This document shows, piece by piece, positions 21,801 to 31,715 of a DNA stretch of 64,000 nt. The notes under the pieces are model-generated. The model ran no database searches, had not been told where the DNA came from, and saw only the letters and a list, made by a program, of their open reading frames with translations. The first letter of the stretch is position 1. The number at the start of each line of letters is the position of its first letter. The translations under genes and the position numbers were made by a program. This DNA is from Rhodocyclus gracilis (GTDB lineage Bacteria; Pseudomonadota; Gammaproteobacteria; Burkholderiales; Rhodocyclaceae): contig NZ_WIXJ01000002.1 in assembly GCF_009617575.1 (NCBI RefSeq), positions 124,001 to 188,000 on the forward strand, in the 5' to 3' direction.

Positions 21801-22261
21801 GTCGCGGCGCGTGCCGACTCTTCGCGCACGACAAAGGCCGGTGTGGCCAGATCGCCGCGCAGCAGGCGGTACGACCCCTTGCTCGCGCGTCGCCGCGCCA
21901 GCGTGATCAGCGCCGAGAGATTGCCGTACCCGGCGCGGTTCTGTGCCAGCAGGACGAGGCGACACCCCTCGCGATCTTCGCCGCTGCCTCCAGGCGTTTG
22001 GCTCGCCTCACCATCGGTACGGCCATCGAGACGGAATTCCGCGCCAATGATGAGGCGCAGGCTATGTGCCCGCGCTGCCCGGTGCGCACGCACAACGCCC
22101 GCCAGCGAGCACTCGTCGCTGAGGGCGAGCGCCGTGTAACCCAAGGCGTGCGCGCGCGCGACCAGTTCTTCCGGATGCGACGCGCCGCGCAAAAAAGAGA
22201 AATTCGATACGCAATGCAGTTCGGCGTAATCGGGCAAGGCGCCGGGAGGATGACTATCCAC
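18854..22261 (-). CDS. dnaE2: Error-prone DNA polymerase DnaE2 (ImuC)
   Basis: 1135 residues from a GTG start. Lesion-bypass polymerase that works with ImuA and ImuB and causes SOS mutagenesis. The PHP domain starts [21 protein letters not shown] and the C-family polymerase catalytic loop is [28 protein letters not shown] is also typical. The GTG at 22261 has a G-rich ribosome site (GAGGGG) overlapping the imuB stop; the open frame goes further up but within imuB. It is somewhat longer than many family members, partly from a Pro/Gln/Arg-rich insertion around [14 protein letters not shown]. Last gene of the lexA operon. Confidence 0.95.
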   Translation of the reverse strand: MDSHPPGALPDYAELHCVSNFSFLRGASHPEELVARAHALGYTALALSDECSLAGVVRAHRAARAHSLRLIIGAEFRLDGRTDGEASQTPGGSGEDREGCRLVLLAQNRAGYGNLSALITLARRRASKGSYRLLRGDLATPAFVVREESARAATAPPAGAWEEALGAVPDCLALWVPPPSGVQHAREAGGALADEAADAWERLCAEGRFLAERFAGRCWLAVELHATGDDRGRLTTLLALAEACALPAVAAGDVHMHVRARRPLQDVLTAIRHRTSVFAAGERLFANGERHLRTRLRLSRLYPPELLAETLNVAAQCDFSLDELRYEYPEEVVPHGQTPASFLRSETERGLARRYGDSVPSAVPPEVRKRVEHELALIGELGYEPYFLTVYDIVSFARSRGILCQGRGSAANSAVCYALGVTEVDPARSHLLFERFISRERGEPPDIDVDFEHERREEVIQYLYQKYGRDRAALAAAVISYHTRGALRDVGRALGFEPAQIDALASTLAWWDKREQLPERLAQIGLDPASPRVAKWLALAEALRGFPRHLSQHTGGFVLSRGPLSRLVPVENAAMPERTVIQWDKDDLDALGLLKVDVLALGMLSAIRRALDLVGRRMDEIPPEDPATYDMICAADTVGVFQIESRAQMAMLPRLRPRQFYDLVIEVALVRPGPIQGDMVHPYLRRRDGRETIEPMRPEIAEVLGRTLGVPIFQEQVMQLAVVAAGFTPGEADRLRRAMAAWRRKGGLEPFEEKLIAGMRERGYALAFAQRLCAQIRGFGEYGFPESHAASFALLVYVSAWLKCHRPDAFLCALLNSQPMGFYAPAQLVRDAVRHGVEVRPVDVQASAVEATLEPRLARTQESRQKGPQSPIPAQEPPLAFVAQTTHRGDEAAPHALQGVRLGLTGIARLSHAGAARIVGARRLVPFRSVDDLAVRAALSRGDLEALAAAGALAGIAGHRRAAAWAAADAPVQLDLLSSAGAAAAPDAPAPLLAVPSEGEDIVADYASLGLTLGRHPLALLRRALQARRFLCAAELRTAGDRQLVRVAGIVTCRQRPGTASGIIFVTLEDESGLTNVVVHAPLVERQRRELLSARLLGVFGQISREGAVVHLVAKRLVDLSAWLGRVPTASRDFH

Positions 22262-22269
22262 GCCCCCCC

Positions 22270-23787
22270 TCACGCAAAGAGGCCGTGCACGAACCAGCCA
22301 TCGACGCAGCGAAACACCCAAAGCCACTCGTCGCGCGGCGAGACGGCAATGAAGTAATCGCGCTGCACATCGCCAGTCGCGCCGGGCTCACCGTCGTCCC
22401 ACCAGCCGCTCTCGATGCGTTCCGGCCCTGCGAGCAGATGCAGCGCACCGCCGCGCTGCGGCTGTCCGCCCACCTCGGGCAAGGCCTGCGGCGGCGACAG
22501 GAGATAGAGCGGACGGGGCGCGGACGGGCGTGCCGTCGCCATGGTCATGCTCGGCGCCATCCGCGCGAGCGGCCCCGACGCCGGGGCGCGGCGGGAAGAA
22601 GCCGTCTCCGACCAAGGCGACTCGGCGTGGGTTGCGCATTCCGGGCGATGATCTTCCACCGCGCGCAGACGGAAAACCCGCTCTTCACCCAAGCGCGCCT
22701 GCAAGCGCTCGATGAGCTCGGCGACCCGCGCATCGCCGCCGCCATTGCCCGCGGCGCCATGCGCCGCGTCAGAAAACAGCTGGCCCTCGCGACCAGCCAT
22801 CGCCTCCAGGGCATCGATACGCAAGCACATCGATTCGACCGCCGCCGGCAAAGGCAGACGCGCCAGTCGTTCGTCGAGAACGCGCGCGATGCGCTGGGCG
22901 TCGCGTGTCGCCTCGGCAAAGGCAAGAGCCAGTTGTACCGTCGGTGCCGCTCGGGCGCCTCGCTCGCAACAAAGTTCGAGGACACATTCCCGAACGCCAG
23001 CAGCACGTACCGCCAACCACCCCGACAAGGCGCCGATCAGGTGGCGGGCAGCAAAGGCCAGTGCCGGCGCACTATCGCTGCGCGCCGACAGTTCGAGGCG
23101 CAGCGCGAAGGATTCGGGAAAGACAAAGCGCGCGCGCGGATCGGGAAGCTCGCCCAGCGCCCGCGCAAGATCCTGAGCAAACGGCAGCCCGAGACGCCGG
23201 CTCAGACCGGCACGCGGCAAACGCAGCACGTCGCCGAGCGTCCGTGCACCAAAGGCCGCGAGGCGCTCGGCCTGCTCCGGCAAGAGTACCGCCAGCGACA
23301 GCGCGCCAAGACGCTGCGGTAGCAAAGCCAGGTCGGTGCATGGACGCACCTCGCCCGCACGGGCAAACCACTCCGCCGCCAGCGGCGTCGGCGCCAAGGC
23401 AGCTTGGACAGCAAAGCCCTGCGCCGTCGCCTCCGTCGCAATTTGAGGAAAAAGCCGCTCGACGCCGCCGAAAAGACGCAGCGAAGCGCCAATCTCAAGG
23501 AGCACGGTCGCGGGCGGCGCCAGACTGACCTCAGACGTGAAGGCACCGGCCCAACAGGCGAGACGCTGTAAGGCGGCGATCTCTCGTGCTGGATCACGCG
23601 GGCGAACAAAAAGCCCCGGCAAACGCGCATAGGCACTTGCCAGACGCAAGCCCGGCGTCACCCCTGCCGCAAGCGCGGCGTCGTTCGCCGCGACGATGCC
23701 CTCGCCCGCGACGACGACGCTAGGCTGTGCGGATTCCGGAAGCGCGTCGAGCGGCAGGCGCGGCAGGAACAGGGCGAGCCAGAGCAT
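22270..23787 (-). CDS. imuB: ImuB, inactive Y-family polymerase-like adaptor
   Basis: 505 residues. ImuB tethers DnaE2 to the beta clamp and to ImuA in the mutasome. It opens [19 protein letters not shown], the ImuB version of Y-family motif I in which the catalytic Asp residues are missing, and ends with [11 protein letters not shown], the conserved ImuB tail. The stretch GQLFSD (about residue 330) could be a clamp-binding motif, which is inference. The start at 23787 lies 68 bp inside imuA, so the two genes overlap in different frames. GTG of dnaE2 follows its stop by 8 bp. Confidence 0.93.
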   Translation of the reverse strand: MLWLALFLPRLPLDALPESAQPSVVVAGEGIVAANDAALAAGVTPGLRLASAYARLPGLFVRPRDPAREIAALQRLACWAGAFTSEVSLAPPATVLLEIGASLRLFGGVERLFPQIATEATAQGFAVQAALAPTPLAAEWFARAGEVRPCTDLALLPQRLGALSLAVLLPEQAERLAAFGARTLGDVLRLPRAGLSRRLGLPFAQDLARALGELPDPRARFVFPESFALRLELSARSDSAPALAFAARHLIGALSGWLAVRAAGVRECVLELCCERGARAAPTVQLALAFAEATRDAQRIARVLDERLARLPLPAAVESMCLRIDALEAMAGREGQLFSDAAHGAAGNGGGDARVAELIERLQARLGEERVFRLRAVEDHRPECATHAESPWSETASSRRAPASGPLARMAPSMTMATARPSAPRPLYLLSPPQALPEVGGQPQRGGALHLLAGPERIESGWWDDGEPGATGDVQRDYFIAVSPRDEWLWVFRCVDGWFVHGLFA

Positions 23788-24469
23788 GTATCGGAGCGAC
23801 GTGAGACTGTGCGGGTGGGGTCGCGCGCGGCCGCCAAGCTGCCGGGCGCTGAACGGAAAGCGAGAGCATGTGGAGCGGAGGCGCACCACGCCGCTTGAGT
23901 ATCTGCACGCCAAGCCGCTCGCCGGCACCCGTTAGGCACAGCCGCAAGGGCGCGGGTGACGCCTGTGCGGCACACTCTTGCGGACGGAAGACAAAGAGCA
24001 GCGAGCGACTCTCCTCCGCCGCCAGATGCAGACGCCGCAGCAGCGCCGCATCCGCTTCCGGCAGCCAGGCGACCACCGCACCGACGCCCTCGGTATCGAG
24101 CGCGAGCGCGCAGGTCCAGGCAGCGTCACGCCCCGGCGCGCTGCTAACGACGAGCAGGCGCGACAAATCAACGCCGCCGCGCGCCAAGGCCGGCGCGTGC
24201 AGGGCGTGCGGCGGGGCGACGCACACGACCCACGCCAATTCGCCAGCCGACAGATGCGCCAGCGCCGGCAGGAGCAAGCCTAGTTCGCCGACACCGCGCT
24301 GCGCCGGCAGCAGCTCGATCAGGCCACCGCGCGGCCAGCCGCCGCCCGGCAGTTCGAGGTCCAGCGCGGCGAAGCCGGTCGCCAGCCCGGGGAGCGGCGC
24401 CGACGCGAGGGAATCACCACGCCAGATGTCGGCGCGGGCGAGAATATCGGCAAGAGGAATGGCGCGCAT
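23720..24469 (-). CDS. imuA: ImuA, RecA-like mutasome protein
   Basis: 249 residues. ImuA is a RecA-like partner of ImuB/DnaE2. The RecA-family beginning is seen in LATGFAALDLELPGGGWPRGGLIELL. The P-loop position reads PAQRGVGELGLLL, without the Lys-Ser/Thr of a working Walker A, as in other proteobacterial ImuA proteins. The Pro/Ala/Arg-rich C-terminal tail overlaps the start of imuB by 68 bp. It begins 24 bp after the lexA stop. Confidence 0.9.
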   Translation of the reverse strand: MRAIPLADILARADIWRGDSLASAPLPGLATGFAALDLELPGGGWPRGGLIELLPAQRGVGELGLLLPALAHLSAGELAWVVCVAPPHALHAPALARGGVDLSRLLVVSSAPGRDAAWTCALALDTEGVGAVVAWLPEADAALLRRLHLAAEESRSLLFVFRPQECAAQASPAPLRLCLTGAGERLGVQILKRRGAPPLHMLSLSVQRPAAWRPRATPPAQSHVAPIHALARPVPAAPAARRASGIRTA

Positions 24470-24493
24470 GGCGGCGAAGGCGAAGCAGCTGCC

Positions 24494-25096
24494 TTACATC
24501 GAATCGCCGCCGCGGATCAGGCCGACAGCGATCCCTTCGATGGTCAGCGAGGTCGTCCGGGTGTCCACCACAATGGGGTCGAAATCGGGGTTTTCGGCGA
24601 CCAGCTCAACGACCGGACCATGCCGGCGCAAGCGCTTGACGGTGACTTCGTCCTCGACGCGGGCAATGACGATCTGGCCGTCACGCACCTCGCTGGTCCG
24701 GCTGACGGCGAGCAAATCACCGTCGAAGATGCCGGCATTGATCATCGACAGCCCGCGCACCCGCAACAGAAAATCAGCGCGCGGGCGAAACAGGCTGGCA
24801 TCGAGCGCGTAACGCGCCTGCACGTTCTCGATGGCGAGAATCGGGCTGCCGGCGGCGACGCTGCCAATGAGCGGCAGGCCAAGCTGCTCGACGAGGCGGA
24901 TACCGCGCGCCGAACCGGGCTCGAGGACGATCGCCCCCTTGCGCGCCAAGGCCTTGAGATGCTCTTCGGCAGCGTTAGGCGAGGCAAAACCAAAGGCACT
25001 GGCGATTTCGGCACGCGTCGGCGGCGCGCCGAGGACTTCCAGCGAGTTGCGGATGAAATCGAGGACTTCTTCTTGGCGCGGGGTCAGCTTGAACAT
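24494..25096 (-). CDS. lexA: SOS repressor LexA
   Basis: 200 residues. N-terminal winged helix ([12 protein letters not shown], then [15 protein letters not shown]) and C-terminal S24 peptidase fold. The self-cleavage site is Ala82-Gly83 in SVAAGSP, the nucleophile is Ser117 in RGLSM and the general base is Lys154 in VTVKRL. It represses SOS genes and is inactivated by RecA-ssDNA. A LexA box 26 bp upstream of its start shows that it controls itself and, by operon structure, imuA-imuB-dnaE2. Confidence 0.98.
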   Translation of the reverse strand: MFKLTPRQEEVLDFIRNSLEVLGAPPTRAEIASAFGFASPNAAEEHLKALARKGAIVLEPGSARGIRLVEQLGLPLIGSVAAGSPILAIENVQARYALDASLFRPRADFLLRVRGLSMINAGIFDGDLLAVSRTSEVRDGQIVIARVEDEVTVKRLRRHGPVVELVAENPDFDPIVVDTRTTSLTIEGIAVGLIRGGDSM

Positions 25097-25121
25097 GGAC
25101 GCAGCCTTCCGGTAGACGATG

Positions 25122-25139
25122 ACTGTATTTTTATACAGT
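25122..25139. promoter_or_regulatory. LexA (SOS) box of the lexA-imuA-imuB-dnaE2 operon
   Basis: ACTGTATTTTTATACAGT, a near-perfect palindrome with CTGT at 25123 and ACAG ending at 25138, matches the gamma/betaproteobacterial SOS consensus CTGT-N8-ACAG. It lies 26 bp before the lexA start codon and on the far side of the iscX stop. Confidence 0.93.
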
Positions 25140-25192
25140 ACCGCACCAAAGGCAAGCCCCCGCCGCGCACGCGGCCAGAAGAAAACGCCCGC

Positions 25193-25387
25193 TCAGTCTC
25201 TTTCGTCGATCCAGGCTTGCTGGATGGCTTCGAGGATTTTTTCGCCGCAACGCTTGGCGTCGTCGGCAAAGCCCGGCAGGGCCTGCGTGAGCCGCATCAG
25301 ATCAACGAAATTGACGGTCAGCGGATCGACCTCGGGGTGGTGCTCGGCGAGCGCAACGGCGATGTCGTTGATATCAGTCCACTTCAT
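25193..25387 (-). CDS. iscX: Fe-S assembly protein IscX
   Basis: 64 residues, the usual size. Small acidic adaptor that binds IscS and modulates cluster assembly. It opens [22 protein letters not shown], the conserved IscX start, and ends QAWIDERD. Last gene of the isc operon; its ATG overlaps the fdx stop as ATGA. Confidence 0.95.
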   Translation of the reverse strand: MKWTDINDIAVALAEHHPEVDPLTVNFVDLMRLTQALPGFADDAKRCGEKILEAIQQAWIDERD

Positions 25388-25725
25388 CGGTGCCCTTCCT
25401 TGGTCATGTTGATGGTGTAACGCGGAATTTCGATGACCAGCGGCGTCTCGCCGACGAGCGCCTGACACGACAGCCGCGACGTCGGCTCAAGCCCCCAGGC
25501 CTTGTCGAGCAGGTCTTCTTCCAGATCGTCGGCGGGCGGCAGCGATGCGAAACCCTCGCGCACGACGATGTGACAGGTCGTGCACGCACAAGACATCTCG
25601 CAGGCGTGCTCGATGGCGACCTCGTGCTCCAGCAAGGTCTGACAGAGCGATGCGCCGGGCGTCGCCTCGATCACGACGCCCTCGGGGCACAACTCGGCGT
25701 GCGGCAACACGATGATCTGCGTCAT
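25384..25725 (-). CDS. fdx: ISC-type [2Fe-2S] ferredoxin
   Basis: 113 residues. Electron donor in Fe-S cluster assembly. The cluster ligands are Cys42, Cys48, Cys51 ([14 protein letters not shown]) and Cys87 (RLSCQAL), exactly the ISC adrenodoxin-type spacing. Both ends overlap neighbours by ATGA (hscA before, iscX after), so the three are translationally coupled. Confidence 0.96.
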   Translation of the reverse strand: MTQIIVLPHAELCPEGVVIEATPGASLCQTLLEHEVAIEHACEMSCACTTCHIVVREGFASLPPADDLEEDLLDKAWGLEPTSRLSCQALVGETPLVIEIPRYTINMTKEGHR

Positions 25726-27653
25726 GCCTGGTTTTCCTTTGCGGTCTCGTTGATCTGCTCGAGCTCGTCGAACTCTTCCTTCTCGCCCAGTTCGGCGAAG
25801 TCGTCGATACTGCGGCCGGCAAGCGCGCGGCGGATGCCTTTATCCATGCGCCGTGCGGCGAAGTCGCGCGTTTGCGCATCCACCTCGTCCATCGCCAGCG
25901 TGATCTGCCGACGGTTCTCGCCGAGGGCGGCCGTTTGCAAGGCGACGATGGCGGCGTCGACACGGGCGCGCTCGCTGGCATCGAGCAATTCGCCGTCGTT
26001 CTTGAGGGCCGACTGCACTGCCTCGATGAGGCGTTGCGCTTCGACTTGCGATTCCTTGAGCGCGCGACGGAAAGCATCATCACGCGTGTGCTCGAGCGAA
26101 TCCTTGAGCATGCCGGCGATTTCGTCGTCGGAGAGGCCATAGGATGGCTTGACGACGACGCTGGCCTCGACGCCGGAGGTCTGCTCGCGCGCCGACACCG
26201 AGAGCAGGCCGTCGGCATCCACCTGGAAGGTGACGCGAATACGCGCCGCGCCAGCGACCATCGGCGGGATGCCACGCAGTTCAAAGCGTGCCAGCGAACG
26301 ACAGTCGCTGACGATTTCACGCTCGCCCTGCACTACATGGACCGCCAAGGCTGTCTGACCGTCGCGGAAGGTAGTGAAATCCTGCGCCCGCGCCACCGGA
26401 ATCGTCGAGTTGCGCGGCACGATCTTTTCGACCAGACCGCCCATCATTTCGAGGCCCAGCGAAAGCGGGATGACATCGAGCAAGAGCCAGTCGTCGCCGG
26501 TGCGGTTCCCCGCCAGGAGGTTCGCCTGTTTGGCCGCACCGATCGCGACGACCTTGTCGGGATCGAGGTTGTTTAGCGGTTCCTGTTTGAAATATTCGCC
26601 GACAGCGCGCTGCACCTGCGGCATGCGCGTCGCGCCACCGACCATGATGACGCCCTTGACGTCGCCAATGCCCAGCCCCGCATCGCGCAGGGCTTTCTTG
26701 ACGGGTTGCATGGTCTTGGTGATCAGGGTGCGCGTAATGTCGGTGAAGGTTTCCGTCGTCAGCGTCAGATCGACGACCTCGCCACTGGCCAGACGTGCCG
26801 TGATCGGCGCCGTGCCGTGAAAGGTCAGGTATTCCTTGGCTTCGCGCGCGCGATTGAGCAGCAAGCGGGAATCCTCGGGCGAAAGCGGCTTGAGGCGGGC
26901 AGCCTCGAGAATCCAGCAGTAGATGCGTTGATCGAAGTCGTCGCCGCCCAGCGCCGAATCGCCGCCAGTCGACAACACTTCGAAGACGCCGCGCGACAGG
27001 CGCAGAATCGAAATGTCGAAGGTGCCGCCGCCGAGATCATAAACAGCGAAGACCCCCTCGGCACCGTTATCCAGCCCATAGGCAATCGCCGCCGCTGTCG
27101 GCTCGTTGAGGAGGCGCAGGACATTGAGGCCGGCGAGACGCGCTGCATCCTTGGTCGCCTGCCGCTGCGCGTCGTCGAAATACGCCGGCACGGTGATGAC
27201 GGCACCGACGAGTTCGCCACCGAGCGCCAACTCGGCCCGCTCGCGCAGAGCGCGCAGCACATCCGCCGATACCTCGACAGGGCTCTTGCTGCCGGCCACG
27301 GTGCGCAAACGCACCATCCCCGGCGCATCTTCGAACTGATACGGCAGCGACTCGCGGTGGGCGATGTCCTGCAAACCGCGCCCCATGAAACGCTTCGCCG
27401 AGGCGACGGTATTGCGCGGATCGCTCGCCTGCTGCGCCAGCGCCTCGTAACCGACGGTGCATTCGCCATCGGCACCGTAACGCACCACCGAGGGCAACAG
27501 AGGGCGCCCCAGTTCATCGTTGAGAACGACCGCCAGTCCGGAACGCACCGCTGCCACGAGCGAATTGGTCGTACCAAGATCGATACCGACGGCGAGGCGA
27601 CGTTCGTGAGGTGCGTCGGACTGGCCGGGTTCAGCGATTTGCAGAAGTACCAT
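25722..27653 (-). CDS. hscA: Fe-S assembly chaperone HscA (Hsp70 family)
   Basis: 643 residues. Specialised Hsp70 that uses ATP to release clusters from IscU, stimulated by HscB. It opens [10 protein letters not shown]-like ([12 protein letters not shown]) then [16 protein letters not shown], diagnostic of HscA; phosphate loop 2 reads [16 protein letters not shown] and the adenosine motif MVGGATRMP. The ribosome site is weak, but the start is fixed by the family N-terminus. A hairpin lies in the 148-bp gap from hscB. Confidence 0.97.
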   Translation of the reverse strand: MVLLQIAEPGQSDAPHERRLAVGIDLGTTNSLVAAVRSGLAVVLNDELGRPLLPSVVRYGADGECTVGYEALAQQASDPRNTVASAKRFMGRGLQDIAHRESLPYQFEDAPGMVRLRTVAGSKSPVEVSADVLRALRERAELALGGELVGAVITVPAYFDDAQRQATKDAARLAGLNVLRLLNEPTAAAIAYGLDNGAEGVFAVYDLGGGTFDISILRLSRGVFEVLSTGGDSALGGDDFDQRIYCWILEAARLKPLSPEDSRLLLNRAREAKEYLTFHGTAPITARLASGEVVDLTLTTETFTDITRTLITKTMQPVKKALRDAGLGIGDVKGVIMVGGATRMPQVQRAVGEYFKQEPLNNLDPDKVVAIGAAKQANLLAGNRTGDDWLLLDVIPLSLGLEMMGGLVEKIVPRNSTIPVARAQDFTTFRDGQTALAVHVVQGEREIVSDCRSLARFELRGIPPMVAGAARIRVTFQVDADGLLSVSAREQTSGVEASVVVKPSYGLSDDEIAGMLKDSLEHTRDDAFRRALKESQVEAQRLIEAVQSALKNDGELLDASERARVDAAIVALQTAALGENRRQITLAMDEVDAQTRDFAARRMDKGIRRALAGRSIDDFAELGEKEEFDELEQINETAKENQA

Positions 27654-27685
27654 GAAAAGGTGTTCCGGATAAGTTGCGGTAATTA

Positions 27686-27707
27686 CACGCCGCTATGAGG
27701 CGGCGTG
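27686..27707 (-). other. Hairpin between hscB and hscA
   Basis: CACGCCGC (27686-27693) pairs with GCGGCGTG (27700-27707) around a 6-nt loop, 33 bp before the hscA start codon. There is no T-run. It could protect or process the mRNA so that hscA and the genes below are expressed at a different level. Confidence 0.5.
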
Positions 27708-27801
27708 CACACAAGCCGTTTGGCGGGCTGTCCGTCATAGCCCAGCCCCCCGCGCAGGGCGCAGGCGGGCAAGAACGAGGGAGAGCGGGACAAGGCGTCC
27801 A

Positions 27802-28434
27802 TCACTCGTCGAGTGCGGCCAGTGCGTCGTCAATATCGGCGAGCAGTTTTTCTTCGAACATCAGGCGGCGAATCGCGTCAGCCGCCTGCGCCAGCGGCGT
27901 CGTGCGCTGGCTGTCGGCCACGGCTGCCGCCGCTGCGAGAATCGCTGCCAATGCCTCGTAGCCCGCACGCAGGGCCAGCGCCCGTTCATCACGCAGGCTT
28001 TCGAGCGTTTCCACCTGACGGGCGGCAACGGCGTCGGCGACCGTCTCGCGCAATTCCATCTGGGCAACGAGAAAATCCGTCGGCAGCGCGTTGTTACGCA
28101 CGAAATCGCTTTCGCCGCCCAGTTCCGCCAAGAGGTAGCGGGCGCGCGAAAGCGGCTTTTTCAGGGTTTCATAGGCCTCATTCACGCGCGTCGCCCATTG
28201 CAGGGCACGCCGCCGCTCGCTGTCGCCGGCCGTGACGAAACGATCCGGGTGCGTCTGCGCCTGCAAGGCGCGGTAATTGCGTTCCAGCGCCGCGGTATCG
28301 ATCCGAAAGTCGCGCGCGAGACCGAAGAGCGCGAAGTGATCCGCAGCGAAGCGCGCGTCCGACAACGCGCCCGCCGCCGCATCGGCCGCGCCGGAATTTA
28401 CGGCAGGCGCCACACCATCCGCGAAATCAGTCAT
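27802..28434 (-). CDS. hscB: Fe-S assembly co-chaperone HscB (J domain)
   Basis: 210 residues. J-protein that delivers IscU to HscA. The J domain is N-terminal (DHFALFGLARDF, then the HPD motif in QTHPDRF) and the C-terminal three-helix domain that binds IscU follows (LPTDFLVAQMELRE). The ATG at 28434 overlaps the iscA stop by one base (TGATG); an in-frame upstream start would run into iscA. Confidence 0.95.
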   Translation of the reverse strand: MTDFADGVAPAVNSGAADAAAGALSDARFAADHFALFGLARDFRIDTAALERNYRALQAQTHPDRFVTAGDSERRRALQWATRVNEAYETLKKPLSRARYLLAELGGESDFVRNNALPTDFLVAQMELRETVADAVAARQVETLESLRDERALALRAGYEALAAILAAAAAVADSQRTTPLAQAADAIRRLMFEEKLLADIDDALAALDE

Positions 28435-28757
28435 CAGACGTTGAAGCTCTCGCCGCAGCCGCACGCGTCCTTGACGTTCGGGTTGTTGAACTTGAACCCT
28501 TCGTTCAGGCCTTCGCGGGCAAAATCGAGTTCAGTGCCATCCAGATACGGCAGGCTCTTGGCGTCGACCAGAACGCGCACGCCGTGCGACTCGAACTGGA
28601 TGTCGTCGCTGCCCAACTCGTCGGCGAATTCAAGCTTGTACGCCATTCCCGAGCAACCGCTGGTGCGCACCCCAAGGCGCAAGCCGATACCGCGCCCGCG
28701 TTTGCTCATGTAGTTGAGCACATGCGTGGCCGCCTTTTCCGTGAGCGTAACCGCCAT
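28434..28757 (-). CDS. iscA: A-type Fe-S carrier protein IscA
   Basis: 107 residues. Carries clusters or iron to apo-targets. The three conserved cysteines are Cys35 (TSGCSGMAY) and the C-terminal CGCGES pair. It opens [11 protein letters not shown] as IscA does. 49 bp after iscU, one base of overlap with hscB. Confidence 0.96.
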   Translation of the reverse strand: MAVTLTEKAATHVLNYMSKRGRGIGLRLGVRTSGCSGMAYKLEFADELGSDDIQFESHGVRVLVDAKSLPYLDGTELDFAREGLNEGFKFNNPNVKDACGCGESFNV

Positions 28758-28806
28758 TTACTGGCCTCCTTGATATTGTCAGTGTCGAGTCGCCGGGTGG
28801 CCGGCC

Positions 28807-29190
28807 TTACTCCGGTTTCTTCTTGCGAAAATCGGCGACGGCGGCCTTGATGGCATCCTCGGCGAGGATCGAGCAGTGAATCTTGACCGGCGGCAGCGCC
28901 AGTTCTTCGGCGATCTGCGTATTGCGGATTTCGAGGGCCTGATCGAGCGTTTTGCCCTTGACCCACTCGGTCACCAGCGACGAGGAAGCAATCGCCGAAC
29001 CGCAGCCGTAGGTCTTGAAGCGCGCGTCCTCGATGATGCCGTCCTTGCCGACCTTGATCTGCAGCTTCATGACGTCGCCGCAGGCCGGGGCGCCAACCAT
29101 GCCGGTCGCCACGCCCTCTTCTTCCTTGCCGAAGGAGCCGACGTTACGGGGATTTTCGTAGTGCTCAAGAACCTTGACGCTGTATGCCAT
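28807..29190 (-). CDS. iscU: Fe-S cluster scaffold IscU
   Basis: 127 residues. Scaffold on which [2Fe-2S] and [4Fe-4S] clusters are built. Cluster ligands Cys37 (GAPACGD, with Asp39), Cys63 (TYGCGSA) and Cys106 (KIHCSIL), plus LPPVK (99-103), the HscA recognition motif, are all present. 72 bp downstream of iscS. Confidence 0.98.
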   Translation of the reverse strand: MAYSVKVLEHYENPRNVGSFGKEEEGVATGMVGAPACGDVMKLQIKVGKDGIIEDARFKTYGCGSAIASSSLVTEWVKGKTLDQALEIRNTQIAEELALPPVKIHCSILAEDAIKAAVADFRKKKPE

Positions 29191-29262
29191 GTTGAAACTC
29201 CTTACTTGATTTCCAGCGAGATGAATTGCGAGGCGAAGCGACGGATTGCCTGTATGGCAAGC

Positions 29263-30474
29263 TTAGTGGGCCGCCCATTGCACGGTCGACAGATCGACGC
29301 CTTCCTGGACCATTTCCCACAGCGGCGACAGTTCGCGCAGCTTGCCGATCTTCTGGTGCAGCAGCTTCACCGCGTAATCGACTTCCTCTTCGGTGGTGAA
29401 GCGACCCAGCGTAAAGCGGATCGAGCTGTGCGCCAATTCGTCGTCGCGCCCCAGGGCGCGCAAGACATACGACGGCTCGAGCGACGCCGAGGTGCACGCC
29501 GAACCGGACGATACCGCCAGATCCTTGATCGCCATCAACATCGACTCGCCTTCCACATAGGCAAAGCTGATGTTGAGGTTGTGCGGCACGCGCTTCTCAA
29601 GATCACCGTTAACGTAGACCGCCTCGATGTCGGAAAGGCCTTTCAACAGACGATCACGCAAGGCGCCGATGCGCACGTTCTCGACGGCCATCTCTTCGCG
29701 TGCGATGCGGAAAGCCTCGCCCATGCCGACGATCTGGTGCGTCGCCAGCGTTCCCGAACGGAAACCGCGTTCGTGCCCGCCGCCGTGCATCTGCGCTTCC
29801 AGACGAATACGCGGCTTGCGGCGGATATAGAGCGCGCCGATGCCCTTCGGGCCGTAGGTTTTATGCGCCGAAAAGCTCATCAGATCGACCGGCAGCGTCG
29901 CCAAATCAATCCCCACCTTGCCCGTCGCCTGCGCCGCGTCGACGTGGAAGATCACGTTGTGCGCACGGCAGATCGCGCCCAATTCGGCAATCGGCTGAAT
30001 CACGCCGACTTCGTTGTTAACGAGCATCACCGAGGCGAGGATGGTGTCCGGCCGCAGGGCTGCCGCAAACACCGCCGGATCGACGAGGCCGTTTTCCTGC
30101 ACGTCGAGGTAGGTCGCCTCGAAGCCCTGACGCTCCAGTTCGCGCACCGTGTCGAGCACCGCTTTGTGCTCGGTCTTGACGGTGACGATGTGTTTGCCGC
30201 GCCCGCTGTAGAAGTTGGCGGCGCCCTTGAGCGCGAGATTGTTCGATTCCGTCGCGCCGGAGGTCCAGATGATCTCGCGCGGATCGGCGTTCACCAGCGC
30301 CGCGACCTGCGCCCGCGCTTCTTCGACCGCCGACTCGGCCTCCCAGCCGAAAGCGTGCGAACGCGAGGCCGGATTGCCGAATTTCTCGACGAGGAAAGGA
30401 ATCATCTTTTCGGCGACGCGCGGGTCGACCGGCGTCGTCGCCGAATAATCAAGGTAGATCGGAAGCTTTACCAT
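29263..30474 (-). CDS. iscS: Cysteine desulfurase IscS
   Basis: 403 residues from the second of two tandem ATG codons (30477, 30474); GGAG is 7 bp before the second. PLP enzyme that takes sulfur from cysteine for IscU and tRNA thiolation. Family start [21 protein letters not shown] lysine in [12 protein letters not shown] and the mobile-loop Cys in [14 protein letters not shown], as in canonical IscS. The C-terminal IscU-binding helix sequence is conserved. This is the second cysteine desulfurase gene of the operon. Confidence 0.97.
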   Translation of the reverse strand: MVKLPIYLDYSATTPVDPRVAEKMIPFLVEKFGNPASRSHAFGWEAESAVEEARAQVAALVNADPREIIWTSGATESNNLALKGAANFYSGRGKHIVTVKTEHKAVLDTVRELERQGFEATYLDVQENGLVDPAVFAAALRPDTILASVMLVNNEVGVIQPIAELGAICRAHNVIFHVDAAQATGKVGIDLATLPVDLMSFSAHKTYGPKGIGALYIRRKPRIRLEAQMHGGGHERGFRSGTLATHQIVGMGEAFRIAREEMAVENVRIGALRDRLLKGLSDIEAVYVNGDLEKRVPHNLNISFAYVEGESMLMAIKDLAVSSGSACTSASLEPSYVLRALGRDDELAHSSIRFTLGRFTTEEEVDYAVKLLHQKIGKLRELSPLWEMVQEGVDLSTVQWAAH

Positions 30475-30546
30475 CATTTCACTCCAGGTTCCGGCCTTTC
30501 CGGGGCAGCAGCACGCCACCGGGGAAAAGCCCTCTGTTTTACCGGT

Positions 30547-31710
30547 TCAACCGGAGAGCGCCACGGCGCCAAGCCGTCGCAGGTTGAGCGCCATCGCCTT
30601 CAGCGCAAAAACGAAATCATCAATTTGCCGCTCGGTATTGCCAGTCCCCAGGCTGACACGCACTGCTCCGCGCGCCAGATCGGCATCGACGCCCATTGCC
30701 AGCAGGGTCGCCGACGGCCCATGGTCGTTGCTGGAGCAGGCACTGCCGCTCGCCACCGCGAAGCCGGCACGGTCGAGACGCGCGACCAGCGTCTCACCAT
30801 CAATGCCGGGCAAGGCAAAATAAGACGTGTTGGGCAAACGGCCGTCCGGCGCGCCAAACACCGTCGCCCCGAGATCCGCCAGCGCGCTTTCGAGTCGCCG
30901 GCGCATCGCGTCAAGATGCGCCGCACCCTCCGCGCGCCGGGCCACCGCCCGCTCGCAAGCAAGGCCAAAGCCAACGAGGGCGGCGATATTCTCCGTTCCT
31001 GAACGCAGGCCGCCTTCCTGACCACCGCCGCCGATCTGCGGTTCGATGTCGATACGCCGGTCGCGGATCAGCGCTGCAGCGCCCTGCGGCCCGCCAATTT
31101 TGTGCCCCGAAATCGTCATGGCGCCCACCCCGGCCGCATTCAGCTCACGAAAATTGAGCGGCACGCGTCCCAAGGCCTGCACGGCGTCGGTGTGAAAAAT
31201 CGCCCCCGCCGAGCACGCCTGCGCAGCCAATGCCGCCACATCCTGTAGCACGCCGGTTTCGTTATTGGCGAGCATCACCGACACCAGCGCGGGCCGCAAG
31301 GCCAGCGTCGCCTGCCAGTCGTCACGCGCAAGGCGGCCGTCTGCGGCAGGCGCCAGGTGCCGTACGTCCCAGCCTTGACGCGCCAGTTGCGCCGCCGGGC
31401 GCAGCACACTGGGATGCTCCGCCGCACTCACCGCCAGCAAACCAGGCGGCAGACGAGCGGCAGTTCCCTTGAGAAAGAGGTTGTTGGCTTCCGAACCACC
31501 GCTGACGAAAACCACTTCATCCGGCTCGGCGCCGACGGCCGTAGCCACCTGCTCACGCGCGAGGTCGAGCGCACGCCGGGTGTTCCGGCCGTACTCGTGG
31601 CGCGCCGAGGCATTGCCGAAGCGCTCGCCCAGATAAGGCAACATCGCCTCGCGCACGACAGGATCGAGCGGCGTTGTTGCGTTGTGGTCGAAGTAGACCG
31701 GCGCAAACAT
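30547..31710 (-). CDS. Second cysteine desulfurase (NifS/IscS-like) in the isc operon
   Basis: 387 residues. PLP-dependent aminotransferase class V fold with DHNATTPLDP at the start, PLP lysine in ISGHKIGGPQG and the sulfur-carrying Cys in ASGSACSSNDHGPS. Sequence differs clearly from the adjacent IscS: LGTGNTERQIDDFVFALK replaces the IscS tail. It starts 5 bp after the iscR stop without a visible ribosome site, so it is probably coupled to iscR. Duplicated desulfurases at this position occur in related betaproteobacteria; whether this one serves IscU, nitrogenase-type or tRNA pathways is unknown. Confidence 0.92.
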   Translation of the reverse strand: MFAPVYFDHNATTPLDPVVREAMLPYLGERFGNASARHEYGRNTRRALDLAREQVATAVGAEPDEVVFVSGGSEANNLFLKGTAARLPPGLLAVSAAEHPSVLRPAAQLARQGWDVRHLAPAADGRLARDDWQATLALRPALVSVMLANNETGVLQDVAALAAQACSAGAIFHTDAVQALGRVPLNFRELNAAGVGAMTISGHKIGGPQGAAALIRDRRIDIEPQIGGGGQEGGLRSGTENIAALVGFGLACERAVARRAEGAAHLDAMRRRLESALADLGATVFGAPDGRLPNTSYFALPGIDGETLVARLDRAGFAVASGSACSSNDHGPSATLLAMGVDADLARGAVRVSLGTGNTERQIDDFVFALKAMALNLRRLGAVALSG

Positions 31711-31715
31711 GATTG

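Noticed and set aside
30475-30519. Longer iscS start
   Set aside because: GGAG sits 4-7 bp before the tandem ATGs and the family N-terminus begins there.
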